64,000 nt of DNA from Guillardia theta CCMP2712 (GCF_000315625.1 NW_005434671.1:62001-126000), one strand, 5' to 3'; positions 10,834-22,391 are shown, counted from the first letter of the stretch. Program-made: numbers and translations. The notes: generated by a model from the sequence alone, not told the origin.

Positions 10834-10970
10834 ATAGTCAAACAAGAACAGACTATAGTCAATATTCTTCCGAAGCCGACCCTATAGTCAATAATCATGA
10901 GCTTGTAAATGCTTCTAGTCAATATTGAAGTCCGTATAGTCAACACTACAGTAGTCAAGTGTTGTAGTCA
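10834..10970 (+). promoter_or_regulatory. Cluster of TATAGTCAA motifs upstream of 10996 gene
   Basis: Seven same-strand copies of TAGTCAA, four of them as TATAGTCAA, lie in about 140 bases ending 26 bases before the start codon of the membrane-protein gene. The same word, in the same orientation relative to the gene, precedes the SAM-TPR gene (34128-34270) and the 12225-13460 gene. It is probably a transcription-factor site or core promoter element; no factor is identified. Confidence 0.55.
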
Positions 10971-10995
10971 AAGGGTCCGCCGGGCTCGCCCCGCC

Positions 10996-12081
10996 ATGCA
11001 GTCTGGGAGTACGAGTGACGGGCGGGAGGGCCGCGCGTGCAGGAGGGAGGAGGGAGAGGATAGCGACGTGAGGATGGACAATGACAATAGTAGAACGCCT
11101 CCTCCACACGTTGACCACATGGAGCCCTTGGATGATGTCCTACCAATCTATCACTCCATGGTCCGCTCGTTGAACAAGGAGCCTACCCTTACCCGAAAGG
11201 TGAAGATCTACGCCAAGACTTTGCTCACATTTCTCGCGCTTGTGCTCTTCTGGTATGCAATCTATGAGATCCTGGGATACATGGTTGTTGGCAATGTTAC
11301 AGCCTTTGTTGCAAAGATATCAACCCAAACCAATCACACGATTAGCCAAGGGAACCAGACCTCAGTTGATACCCAAACCGCCAAGCATCTTGAAGGATGG
11401 ATCACACTGGCAGTGGGTCAAAGTTACTTCTGGTTTGCAGTCTTTCTCCTCGTTGCCAGCCAGGAAATAAGGTTCTGCTCCCTCTCGAGGCCAGTCGATG
11501 ATAAGGCGGACTTGGGTGAGGGGGCGAATGAGGGTCTTGAGGGAGAGGCAGAGCAGGCGGCCGGGGCAGTGGAAGGAGAGGAGAGATGCTTTTCGACGGC
11601 CAAGAAAGGTTGGCAGACACCAGCGTCATACATCCTCAGATGGAACTGGAACTGCATGCTGGGGGTCATGGCATGGATGGGGTTGGACTTCACGTGCGAT
11701 TCTGTCCATATCATCATTCAGAGCCTCAACGGATTCTTTCCGAGGTTAGCGATCAATCTCGCGTTTCTCCTCGTGGCCAACATTATCTTCATTTCGTTGA
11801 ACCAGATCAACGGGACGGTGAGATCGCGAGGAGGGGGTCTGTACAAGAAGGCGAGGAAGGGAAAGCACTATTTCCGGCTGAACGGGGCCCGCGATTCAAA
11901 GCGCGGAGGCTATGCACATGCTTCAGATAAGGCAGCTGAGAAGCTTCTGAAACATCCGGCACGGCGTCAAGATTTCTTTCAAAAGTTGCCAGGAAGAACT
12001 GGACCCTTGATGCCTCCCTTTCACAGGTTTCACCCCGCAACCTCATCGAAGCAGAGTGCTTCAGGTGAAGAAATCGTTTAG
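10996..12081 (+). CDS. Uncharacterised four-pass membrane protein
   Basis: Intronless frame. The ATG at 10996 is chosen as the first after the motif cluster; later in-frame ATGs exist (11074, 11119). The first 75 residues are charged and low complexity. Four hydrophobic segments follow: TLLTFLALVLFWYAIYEILGY, SYFWFAVFLLVAS, MLGVMAWMGLDFTCDS and LAINLAFLLVANIIFISL. A loop between the first two carries NHT and NQT sequons, and an acidic loop of 60 residues lies between the second and third. The C-terminus is basic and probably cytosolic. I do not recognise the family; a channel or scaffold is possible but nothing shows it. Confidence 0.65.
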   Translation: MQSGSTSDGREGRACRREEGEDSDVRMDNDNSRTPPPHVDHMEPLDDVLPIYHSMVRSLNKEPTLTRKVKIYAKTLLTFLALVLFWYAIYEILGYMVVGNVTAFVAKISTQTNHTISQGNQTSVDTQTAKHLEGWITLAVGQSYFWFAVFLLVASQEIRFCSLSRPVDDKADLGEGANEGLEGEAEQAAGAVEGEERCFSTAKKGWQTPASYILRWNWNCMLGVMAWMGLDFTCDSVHIIIQSLNGFFPRLAINLAFLLVANIIFISLNQINGTVRSRGGGLYKKARKGKHYFRLNGARDSKRGGYAHASDKAAEKLLKHPARRQDFFQKLPGRTGPLMPPFHRFHPATSSKQSASGEEIV

Positions 12082-12224
12082 AAACGCACAAGGCTTGATA
12101 ACTGGAGCTTTTGCGCGATGTTCATAATGTAAATAGCTAATTTCAAAGAAGCATACGAATGTGATACCGTTTGAATGAAGTTTTATTCTCCTAGGACATC
12201 TATACGGTTGATACATCGACGCCA

Positions 12225-13460
12225 TCAGACTTTGACGCCTGGAAGTTTCTTGCCCTGCCCAGCAGGGTGGGTACCATACTCCCATGGCCAGGAGTAGAGG
12301 TTGACACCAGCCTTGGCAAAATGCTTGTCATCGCCTTTGATCTCGTCGGCCAAGGGATTCTTCTTCATATTCACACCCGACTGCGCAAGTCGCGATCCCG
12401 TGTCGAAGAAGTGCTGGTAGAACTGCAGTTGCAGAGGGTTCTCGTCGTCATGCTGCTCGGGCATCACCTTCTCCTTCCCTTGTGGCCAGGAGTCAAGAGC
12501 TACACCTAGAAATATAATCGTCACTGGCACACACACATATCTTCAATGCAGTGCAGGTCACCTTTCTGCGACAGCTTGTTGCCATTGCCGTCAACAGGGA
12601 AATAACCCGAGAGATGGAAGTTCTGATCAAGCTTGGATGTGGACCTTGTAGCGAGCTGCTGCTGAGTAGCTCTTGAAGCTAGCTGTACATTTGCTTGCGA
12701 GTTCTTTGCTCTCGCCTCAATGATTGAGTCAATGTCCCCGCAATGTTGAATGCACAGCTTGTCAAAATCCTGCCATGGGGTCGTTATTGGAAAGGCTATG
12801 GAAGAAACCAGTTTCACCTCAACGGTGAAGAACTTGTCTCTGAACCCGCATTCATCTGGGCAGATCTCGTTCGGCCCAGCATTCTTATATGTGAAGATAT
12901 CTTTGGGGTAGTCTACATTTCCATACATCAACATCTGCACAACCCATCTCAGTCAATTTAGCACAGGGAACATAGACATACTTGAGGTCTGCCCTTCTCA
13001 CTCCTACGAGTCACAAGGCTGCCAGCTTTGATGCGATTCTGATTAATCTTGTCGATCGGAGTGTTGTCAGTGATGACATCCCATTCTGAAATAAGCTACC
13101 ACAGAAAAAATATCAATATCTTTACATCGAACAGAGGGCACGATACCTTTGTCGGCTTCGAAGCTGTCTGTCGGGAGATGCTATATGCAACTGCAATGCA
13201 AAGAGTGAAGCTCCCGGCAGCGATGAGGAGCTGTTAAGTCATTGGTGAGCACTGGCCAAAAACTTTGAAAGCAGAAAACACTTGGATGCTAGCCAACATG
13301 AACCACCCAGTTGGTATGGAGGAACAACCAAGGAGACAAAGAACAGAACATATGACAACAATGAAAAACAACACACCTTCCTCAACGAGCTGGTTTGCTC
13401 CCCTCTCCTCCTGTGCGATGTGCTCAAGTTTGCCGTGCCATATCCCCCCATTCCGGCCAT
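12225..13460 (-). CDS. Uncharacterised single-pass membrane protein
   Basis: Minus-strand exons join as MAGMGGYGTAN (start 13460), then a membrane anchor LLIAAGSFTLCIAVAYSIS, then a soluble domain (LISEWDVITDNTPI, DYPKDIFTYKNAG, PITTPWQDFDKLCIQHCG) and a C-terminal part with FYQHFFDTGSRL and LYSWPWEYGTHPAG, stopping at 12225. Introns are short and GT-AG. The topology suggests a short N-terminal tail with the rest in the lumen or an organelle. The CxxC-like pair (EICPDEC) could bind metal or form a disulfide. No family is recognised. A TAGTCAA word lies upstream near 13684-13692 in the gene's orientation. Confidence 0.6.
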
Positions 13461-14358
13461 TGTGCGGCTCTTCGCAATACCCAGACCCGCCTCAGATCTC
13501 CATAACTGAACCACTATTATTATAACCGGATCTCGGAGAAATGACCCACCCTCCGACTTTTTGTGGTAGACGAGGGGGTGGGGTACTAGAGACTCTTCTG
13601 GTGGTAGGAGCAACTTTTAGTAGAGATTGAGACCCGAGAACTCTTTTCGCAAAGATTAGCATAAAATTGATATTATATTGAATATTTGACTATTGTACTA
13701 TTTATATTTGAAATTTGGCAACAATATTTGGAGAACCTTTTTTCGAAGCACCCTCTTGGAAAATGTGTATGCTTGTCTGAATTTCGAATGCGCAATTCAG
13801 GGAATGGCGGGAGAAAGGAGCAACGGCAATGCTGGCAGGGCATGCAAGCAGAGATGCGAATGTAGAGAAGATACAAACTAGTGGCGAAGAAAGTTAGATC
13901 ATGGTTTTGGAAAGAAGATCGCGCTGACAATTACAATCCTGCGAAGGAAAGTCAGCAACTGCGAAATCCAGCAAGTAGCCTCCAAGTCGTACATTTCAAA
14001 TAGACCAGGGAGAAGGTCATACTATAGCAGAAGAGAAGAAGAGGCCACATTGTCATGAACATAGTACAAGTTTGGTGGGAAAACAACTATACTCCATTGT
14101 ACGAGTCTATTTTAGATGTACGAAGAAGACATCGGTTGATCTAACGAAACTCTCTAAGCCTTGCCACTTTCACAGAGATTGAAAAGTGTTGACTTTAGGG
14201 CTGACTTATTCCAAAGGAAACTAGTGATCTTGACTCAACATCGACTCAAAGCCTCGTCGTCTTGCATTGGACGAACTGTTTTGCTCAGCTCTCAACTCTA
14301 AAGGAGTCCGAGGTATCAGGCCTCCTCTCAAGCAGGCCTCTTGACTACCAGCGTCGTC
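13461..14358. other. AT-richer intergenic region
   Basis: Divergent promoter region between the 12225-13460 gene and the J-like gene. It is AT-rich around 13620-13760. Only short unsupported frames occur (13673-13930). It carries a TTGACTAT word near 13686 and nothing else that I can name. Confidence 0.5.
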
Positions 14359-17179
14359 ATGCCAGCCCTGTCTGAGACAGACATGCCGTTTGCGAACAAG
14401 TCTGACATGTTTGGAACTGACTCCCAACGTCATTCGAACTCCTCCAACCTGTCCTCCAACTCTGAGTTCGTTGGGAGCTCTGCGGATGCAGGAGTTGGAT
14501 CAAGAAATGCAACCCCGTCCTGGCAGCATCCGAGCGTTGTTCATGATTTCAGGAATCAAGGGACTGATCTGAGAGCCTACCTTGCCTCCCTTGAAAAGGA
14601 GTCACGTTCGAGAGATGCCAGGATCGCTGACTTGAAGAATTTGGCTGAATTCCTTGATTCCCAAAATCCTTCAGTAGCGCAAGAGCAGGTAATCCCTCAC
14701 AATGCTTCATGCTAAGGCGTCTAATGGTGTTTGTCAGAATGAGCCTAAGCTTCCCTCAGAGTCCAGAAGGGCAGATAGCAGAGGGGAGTTGGGCATGAAC
14801 AAACAAGGGGCAGGATCATTGTCTGAAGCTGCATATTCTAATCTGCAAGGCACGGAGAACCTTCGATATGCTTTGAACTCCTCGAGTCAAGAGGGTCAAG
14901 CCTATCATACGTCTCCCGGGGTCGAGTCCTTACATGAAGATGCAGAGCACTCAGAGACTGGCTCTGAAGGAGACAACGGTTGTACTCGTCCCCCAAGACC
15001 CTCTTGACTTCTCACTACCTCCTTCAGATGAAGTTGGCAGCACGACCAACACTCCCATGAAGGCTTACTTGAATGACTTGAGTCCGCAAAGATATCAATC
15101 GTTCGGCGCAGGTGACGTCAGTTCACCAGACGTCTGTATCAGTGACTGCTATCAGATCACGATGCAAGTGATACATCTGAGTACTCTGATTCTTCAGAGG
15201 GTATCCACATGGAGGCTGGAGACGAAGTCGGTGGGGCGTACAGTGATGATAGAAACCATGACCTCAGCTCCCGCGAAGCTCTTCTGCGTCATCTGCGATT
15301 TCTCAACAGTCAGGTGAATGTCAGCACTTGAATGTTCTGCTGTTGAGCTCCAGCCCTCAGGTGGGAATCGAGTCTGAACCGGTGGAGGTCACGTCAGGAC
15401 GCGACTCAGTCCGGTCTGACCTGTCGAGCAACATGCAAGCACATGTGTACTCGAGTAGCATGAGGACGGCGATGGTGATGAGATGCTCTCCGGCCGACTG
15501 TCAAGTGACATCGTACAGACTGCTGACCACCCCGAGGGGAGGAGGCTTCAGGAGAATAAGCCAGAAGTGAGCTATTCAGACCCAGTCATGCCGACGTTTG
15601 AGCCCAAACATCAGTCCTGGTCATCCAGTCTGAATGATGGAAAGCTCCGTGAAAATCTCGGATCAAGAGAGAACCTCAGAAATAATGTAAGTGCATGACA
15701 AGAAATCCACGCTATACAGTATGTGATCTTTCTTCGACTATGACTCAATGAGACAGTGGGTTCGAGATGCTTTCTTGACTTTGTTTTCAGCATGCGGATC
15801 TTGGGCAGGCAAGCATGCATTATGTGGATGAGGAAGATCCGCACAGCAAAGAGTATCACCATGGACTGAACCACAATCGAAGATTCCCATTCCAGAGAGT
15901 GAGTCTGGATTTGACCACTACGCTGCTGATATGTCCTTCAGTCCATCAGCGAAAATATCTCAGCTGAAAGAGCAAACAGCACGAGGTCAAGGTACCACGA
16001 AGGTGGCTGGTTGACAGAGGAGTTATCGTTTCGCACAGCATTTATGAGTATAGGGCGCAAGAGCTGCAGAAGCGATTGAGCATCGTTGAGGTAGCCCAGG
16101 GTCCTACATGGAGACTCCTGACGGCTTGTTGAAGGCGGAAGCTCAGACGTACGCGGACAGTCTAGCAGAGATGCATCACGTTCTCAAGGTGAATCTGCTG
16201 TTCGATAGAGAGTGTTGCTCAAGCGAAAGGCAGAACACGGTCGACGAGGCGTTGGAATATCGGTTGGCTTGGCTTGCAGCCTTCATGCCTCTTGCCTCTC
16301 ACTCTTTTCTTCAGCAAACGAGAAAAATCTCTCAGGTCGCATATCGAGCGACTTCAGGTAGAGCATGGCGATGACGACGGTGGTTCTGACTTGGGTAGAT
16401 GGAGAACAGAAGACATGCGCACAGTCGTGCAGCCGTGGAGGAGGTTCGAAGTCAACGCCTCCCCCCCGCCTCCCCCCTTACTATCCCTGGCAGATTTACG
16501 TGCAGAAGTTGGAGGCATCTAGGAACGAGAGGGACATGCTCACCCTCCAGCTCGGAACAGCATACGAGGAGATCGCAATGCGGGATGCGGCGCTAGCCGA
16601 CTCAGCGGCATACATGCAGGTGCAGTCAAGTTATAAGGATGGAACGATATGGTTTAGGCTCGCTGCAGGCCCTGAAGCGGCGCAATGCTGAGCTGCAGAT
16701 TCAACTGAGAACTCTCCTCCTCGAGAGGAACCAGGTGGCAAGAGGAGGGTATGCTGTGCGCGTGTAATGGGATGCAGCAGGGGAAGGCGGAGAAGGCGCA
16801 GGCGTCTGAGAGCGAGGACAACATCTTCGGTCTTGCGCACATCCGCTCCAAGGTCGATGCGATGTCCTTGTGCGATGAGACGCCTTGACGTCACACAGAT
16901 CGAGGAGGCTGTCAAAGAAGCTGCGCAACTGAAGGAGAGGTGGGAAGTTTGGTCGTGCGTTCATTTCTGATGAGACGGCAGTGAACGGAAAGACAAGATC
17001 AAGCAGCTGAGGATCAGATGGCATCCGGACAAGAATCCTGTGCTTCAGGTGACACCTTCCTGACGTCCTTGCTGCCTGCGTTTTCCAATTAGAAGTCTGA
17101 AAGTTTTGTGGCTGAGCAGGAGTTTGCGACGGAAGTCACCAAGATCATCAACGAGACCGTTCAGAAGTACAAGCTCTGA
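14359..17179 (+). CDS. Long protein with C-terminal J-like domain
   Basis: Multi-exon gene starting MPALSETDMPFANK. The first half is Ser/Asp/Glu-rich and disordered, with helical pieces such as LRAYLASLEKESRSRDARI and SREALLRHLRFLNSQ. The 16.0-16.9 kb exons are coiled-coil (YVQKLEASRNERDMLTLQL, LKRRNAELQIQLRTLLLER). The C-terminus reads DKIKQLRIRWHPDKNP, then after a short intron EFATEVTKIINETVQKYKL and the stop at 17177-17179. The HPD of the J domain is intact (17020-17028), but the first J helices are weak. J domains stimulate Hsp70; a terminal J domain behind coiled coils suggests a targeted co-chaperone (inference). Exon borders in 15.1-16.1 kb are not resolved. Confidence 0.65.
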
Positions 17180-17270
17180 AGTTGCTCAGTTAACAGGTGA
17201 AGCCTCCCTGCCTTCGCTCGTGCTCACCCTCGGAGCAGTCTTCTGCTCCCTCCCGCCTCGCTTGCTTCCT

Positions 17271-19076
17271 TTATTTCATCAGCTTCAACTCGCGGAGTCT
17301 TTCTAGTAGAGGGTCTGCCGGGGCCCCGTATATCTCCCACTGGTCGAGGATGTTTTGTGCTGTGTCCACGGCCTGCTTGTGACTCGCCTCCTCCGCCCGC
17401 TGCTTCAACCTCTTCATCGCCTGTGCCAGCCCTGCCGCCTACGTCAGCCGCATTCCCTCCTCTGCCCTTCCGTCCCATGCACATCTCACCTGCGTTGAGA
17501 TGCTGCTCCCGGATCTGAGGGATCGCACACCACAGCCCGATGGCATCAGCGGCGGCAGCAGCGATGGCTGGCGTGCGTTAAGTCGAACCCCAAGAGAGGA
17601 GGAGCTTACCGAGGTTAGGAGAGTCAAGCATGGCGCGTACAAACGATGAGAGGGAAGCGAGCTCTAGCACTCTCACGGCGCTGCACGGGTGCCGGCTTAG
17701 CGCTCGGATGAGCATCAGGGCTGCGGCAGAGTTGGCGATGTTGGTACCCTCCAGCCCCTCCTTGCACATGCAGTTCATTGCCCCAAGGAAACTCTCACTG
17801 CAGAGCTGCCGGGCCATGTCCTGCTAGAGCTTCTTACATGCCTACACCTCCAGTCCTCCCTCCTCTGACCTCACTGTGTGCCAAGTAGGACAGAGCCATG
17901 ACGGCCATTCGCCGTAGCTGAGCTGAAGTTTGCTCCTCCTGCACCATCCGCTGCAGCTGATCGACCACTCCTGAGCTTCTCCACACATCGAACTTCGCGT
18001 CGATCTGGCAGCAGGTCAGGCAGCCTTGTCAGGTCGTGACCTCTTCACCGAGGACTGGAGGATGGAGATGGGCGACGCAGGCAGCAAGTGGTTCCGGTCG
18101 TCCTCCCTCCGCTGCATGATGAAGCATGGCAGGTCCCCCCAGATGTGCGGAATAAGGCGGAAGTCGAGGAGGTGGAGGCCGGGAGAAGGAAGACGTCGGT
18201 GCAAGGAGACCAACACGGTCCCTTGCTTCAGCTCCATGGCAACCTCGCTGGTGCAGACGATCATGAGGGACCGCAAGGAGTGCAGGCAAGAGACCTCAGC
18301 TCCTTCACCTCCTCCTCGCTCTTGCCGAGGAGATCGATGAAGATATGGCTCGCTTCTTCCCAGGTGACGTCCAGGCTCGATGCTTCTTCAAGGCTCACCT
18401 CCCAGCTAAAATTGTCTGCCACCTCCTGCACCTGTGCAGCACATTCACAGACAGAAGCTTGCAACCCGAGGATGCGTACTTGGTTGCTCTCCATCGACTT
18501 CTGCAGGATTTCCAATCGCTTCCTGCTCTCCTCAACTTTCATGGTGTTTTCATCGATTCCTATCACCTGGCATGCGTCATTCATTTCCTTCAGTATTCTT
18601 GCAAGTCAACCAGATCGAAGGGGTGAAGAAGGCACGTCGCTAGGGTGAGCTCGCCGCTCCCTGACGTCAAGTCCATCAGCGTTCCTCCCTGTCTCGGCAG
18701 AGCTTCAAGCACGCGCAGCGCGCGGACAAGCTCGGCAGCAGTCTCGAAATTCACATCCCCGTACTTCATGTTCTCTATGATCTGCTCGTCTTCGGCATCC
18801 CCTGGCTGCTCGTCCGCCTCCCCCTCCATCACATCTTCTTTGAAAGCTTCCTCCCAGATCCCCTTTGCTCTCTCATGCAGCTCACGCGTTTCCTCGTCGA
18901 GGTCTTGCAGCTGCAGCGGCCGGATCCCTTCCATGCTGTCTGGTTGTAGCACAGAGATCAGTTCGCGGATGCCGAGATCTTGCTTGCTCGCTTCCCCGGA
19001 TGCCAGCTGCTCTTTGATCTCCCTTACACGCTCCTCCTCCTCCTCTTGTGCGAAGGTCAAGACTTGATCATGCATA
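17271..19076 (-). CDS. SAM-dependent methyltransferase with ARM-like C-terminal half
   Basis: The start is placed at an ATG near 19076 (MHDQVLTFAQEEEEE). An acidic helical region is followed by a class I methyltransferase core: motif I LMDLTSGSGELTLA, then across a 44-base intron VIGIDENTMKVEESRKRLE (the acidic post-beta2 motif), HIFIDLLGKS (motif IV position) and MELKQGTVLVSLH. This resembles Dot1-like enzymes in arrangement, but the target is unknown. Downstream exons encode helical repeats (LRRMAVMALSYLAH, NSAAALMLIRALSRHP, AAAADAIGLWCAI) and end RLRELKLMK at 17271. The junction near 18013-18060 keeps frame (phase 0), so I treat both halves as one gene. Two adjacent genes remain possible. 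Confidence 0.6.
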
Positions 19077-20138
19077 TGACGCGGAAGCTGCCAACTCACG
19101 GCGAGCCTGAGAGGTCGGATTTTATCTCTGCGAATGCTTGATGGTGAGCACACGATGGAGTAGGAGCAAGAACGGATCCTGTCTTCCCATAGTATCCACG
19201 AGCCCTTGCAGCACGTAGACATGCGAGACAGAAGGCTGGTAAGAGGATACCTGCCGAGCAATTCACTCCTGGAGTGGCATTCGTGCAATTCACTCCTGGA
19301 GCAGAATAGGCACGAATGCCTATTCTGCTCCCTCCTCTCCCCTGCTCTCTTCCTCCCCCACTCTCCCTCCTCCCTCTTCCCTCCTCCCTCCTCCCTCCTT
19401 CTTGCCCCCTCCTTCTTGCCCCCTCCTCCCTCCCCAAGCTTCCTCCTCCCCTCTTCCCCTCCTCCCCTGCGTCTTCCTGAACAACTATCGCACCTGCGCA
19501 TGTTCTGTGAAATGCAGCTTTAGATTTGTTTTTTATAAGCAAAGTTTCAAAAGATTTCAAACTTGTCACGTAGTCCGGATCTACTCAGGATTTGATGCCG
19601 GATTCTTCTTCGAGTCAACCGTCCAGCCTCGGAGCCTCCGAGGCTCGGAGGAGGGACTGACTCAGAAGAAAGGACGAGGATCAGGAGAGGAGATGGAGGG
19701 GGAGGAGAAGGGGGAGCGGGAGGGAGAGGACGAGCACGAGGACGAGCACGAGAAGGAGGAGGAGGACTCCTGAGATAAAAGGCTCCTTGAGGAAGAGAAG
19801 GATCTTTCACCCCATCTCGAGATTGATAACATTATGAATCAGAAATTTTCTGATAAGGACTGAAAGGAACTTGAAGACATCAAGAGGTCAAAACAGAAGC
19901 GGACAAGAAGCCGAAAGTGGGGAGAGACTCAAAAAGGGGCACGAAGCACGAGGCAGCAAGCGCGAGTATCCACCAGATAGCTTGTAGGCAGCTTCAAAGC
20001 GCTAGTCGTGAACAATCAAACATTCCCTTCACTCTTTGTGTTGTTCAAAGAAAATGTGAGGTACTACTCGGCACAAGTGTAAAACTTCCTGAGCGAATTT
20101 CAATCGATGAATCCGTCATGAAGAAAGTAAGAGGAGAG
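19077..20138. other. Low-complexity region without a supported gene
   Basis: 19330-19470 is a long CCTCC/CTTGCC pyrimidine tract and 19670-19770 a GAG-rich purine tract. Two direct copies of CAATTCACTCCTGGAG lie at about 19259 and 19289. A plus-strand frame at 19917-20297 looks partly coding but has no recognisable domain and its end overlaps the AlkB gene; it is not called. Confidence 0.45.
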
Positions 20139-20951
20139 TCATTGACAGTCGTCCATTCCTTTCAAACTTCCCAGCAGACCTTCTTCATATCCTGGTACGA
20201 TGGAGCGGAAAGTGAGGGAAATGCGATGAGGCGATGGAGTACACGGAAGCCTGTGCTGCCAATGAAGCTGCGTCCTTCCTGCCATCACCACAGCTGAGCC
20301 ATGGAGGACGGGGAGAGAAACCTGCCGCTTGCTTGCTACATGGCGGAACTCAAAGAGCCGATTACCATCAGGTGATAAGGTGATGGAGACGACGAGAGGA
20401 CAGCTGCCATGCGCTCTCACCTCGTCATGGTGCCACACGATCCGCCCTGCTCCCTGCTCGTAGTTGTTGAGGAGACAGGCTGTAAGGGGAGGAAGCCCGT
20501 GCGAGGTGAAGAAAGAGTTGACATGGTTCTTGATCGGCAGCAGACTACCAGTCCATGGTTGTGGGGTGAGCCGGAGTCCCACGTAGGCGAAGGTACAATG
20601 TGGATCGCCGAAGTATGCCGTCAGTCGCTCCTGTACTCCGACGCTGTCTTCTTCTCTCCTCCATTCAACATTGTCACGCAGATGTTCAAAGAGCTCAGTT
20701 GCTGCCCGGGGCTGCATGAACTTTGGCAGGTATGTTATGAAGCAGTTCTCGCCATTTTCGTTGGGATGCACCAAAACGTCACCGAAGGGTTTGAAATCTT
20801 TCCCGAAAACTTGTTCGACACTTTCACCCTCTTCCAGACTGCTCATCTTTCTTTTCATCAGCGTATTTTTGTCTTTCCACCATCTTGCTCCGCTGCTCGC
20901 CATCAGTGATCTTATCGCCTGCCCTCCCCGCGCCATCCTGGGCCATACCAT
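20139..20951 (-). CDS. AlkB-family 2-oxoglutarate/Fe(II) dioxygenase (ALKBH2/3-like)
   Basis: Intronless 270-residue frame. AlkB enzymes oxidatively remove methyl groups from N1-methyladenine and N3-methylcytosine in DNA or RNA. The Fe(II) ligands are visible as HHDE (HxD with EVRAHG after it) and the distal histidine in QLHWQHRLP. The 2-oxoglutarate-binding arginines are in RISLTFR. NNYEQGAGRIVWHHDE matches the family NxYxdGxxxixwHsD block. VSITLSPDGNRLFEFRH is the beta-strand after it. The first 60 residues are basic and could be a targeting leader. The target nucleic acid cannot be told. The lack of introns contrasts with the neighbours. Confidence 0.87.
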   Translation of the reverse strand: MVWPRMARGGQAIRSLMASSGARWWKDKNTLMKRKMSSLEEGESVEQVFGKDFKPFGDVLVHPNENGENCFITYLPKFMQPRAATELFEHLRDNVEWRREEDSVGVQERLTAYFGDPHCTFAYVGLRLTPQPWTGSLLPIKNHVNSFFTSHGLPPLTACLLNNYEQGAGRIVWHHDEVRAHGSCPLVVSITLSPDGNRLFEFRHVASKRQVSLPVLHGSAVVMAGRTQLHWQHRLPCTPSPHRISLTFRSIVPGYEEGLLGSLKGMDDCQ

Positions 20952-21269
20952 TGCAATGGTATGTCCAACTTCCGCCCCTCAACCTCCCCGACGATTACCG
21001 AACCCCACCTCACCACTACCCCCTTCCTTCTCCGATAGCAATGACCCCCACCCCTCCGTATATGTGGGAACAACGACAACCCCATGGGAGAATGGTTACT
21101 GCGACCCTAGAGTACCCCTACCACATCCACAATGAGCTCATCCGGTCCCTCTCCGCATCGCTAATCTCCTTCCGCACCCTCTTACGTCCTCTCCTCCTCT
21201 TCTCCCCTGCTGTCAGCTCTCCGCCTCGTCTGTATTCTGTTCCCTCTTGTAAATTCTCCTGAAGCTGCT
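20952..21269. other. Divergent promoter region
   Basis: Pyrimidine-rich on the plus strand, between the divergent AlkB and GDSL genes. No gene or motif is supported beyond likely promoters for both. Confidence 0.5.
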
Positions 21270-22253
21270 ATGAAGTCCCTTCATTTCCTTCTCCTCGCGT
21301 GTGTCGGGCTCAGTATGGCAGCGTCAGATGATGAAACGAAGCTGATTGGTAGGAGACCGAAGATCATTTTGTTTGGCGACAGCATAACCCAGCAGTCTAC
21401 TGGCGCTTGGGGCTGGGCGACCTTGCTGGCGGACTTGTACACAAGAAAAGCGGATGTGGTAGTGAGGGGGTTCAACGGATACACGACCAACATAGCGAGG
21501 TGAGAGGAGGTGCAAGCAGAAGAAGCATCAACTCATGGCGATGTCTTTATTATCCCAGGACAATCATAGAGCAAGCTGCAGATATCAAGGCAGACGGAAA
21601 TTCAACACTGCTGACGATTTTCTTCGGCGCAAACGATGCTTGTGAACCCGGTCATGACATGCATGTTGAGTTGGACGACTACGGTCAAAATTTGCGGAGC
21701 ATTGTCAACAAATGCGAGCAAAAGCTTCCAGGGATCACCATTGTGATCATCTCTCCTCCTCCCATCGACGACGATAAGATCGCGGAGTGAGATGTGTGTT
21801 GTGTTTGCAGTCGATCATATTTCAATCAGATTCTCCTGGTGTGCTGGGAGGTCAAACGCTCGAGTCAGCGCGTACGCAGAAGAGAGTGCTCGAGCTGCTC
21901 AGGATACAGGATCTCTCTTTCTCGACCTGTACAATCTGATGATGGAGAGTGAGAATTGGCGGACTTTCCTATCAGGTCCTGACGAAACATGCGCATTCCT
22001 ATGAGTTCTTCTTACATCCAAGACAGACGGGCTGCACCTCTCCCGTGAAGGTCAAAGATTTCTCTTCGATGGTCTTGTCTCTCTCGTCTCGAGCGATCCC
22101 TTTGCCAGGAACGATGTCTCTGATCCTCCGTCACCTGCTGACCTGATCCAACAGGCGTTGGAGCCCTTCAAACATGCCGGACCACTTCCCAAACTTCGAC
22201 TCTTTCTTCGGGATGGATACTTTGGTGCTTCGAAAGGTTTGCGAATGGCCTGA
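21270..22253 (+). CDS. Secreted GDSL/SGNH esterase (IAH1-like)
   Basis: Starts with a signal peptide (MKSLHFLLLACVGLSMAA). Block I is KIILFGDSITQQS, with the catalytic Ser in GDSI. After an intron (about 21500-21558) comes block III LTIFFGANDACEP (Asn of GxND). IVIISPPPIDDDKI follows, then DLYNLMMESENW. After a further intron comes DGLHLSREGQRF with the catalytic Asp/His pair (DGxHxS). This order and spacing match isoamyl acetate-hydrolysing esterase-like SGNH hydrolases, which cleave acyl esters. Stop at 22251-22253. Predicted to act in the secretory pathway or outside the cell. The substrate is unknown. Confidence 0.87.
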
Positions 22254-22391
22254 CCACAAGGGAAGATATTGCACCCAGCAAAATCACCTCGACGAGTTAT
22301 GAGAGCTTGATTCAATGTGAAATTCCAAGTTCTAGCGAGTTGACGGTCAAACTTTATTCTCATCTAAAGTTTTCTGCAAGATGCGTGCTTC

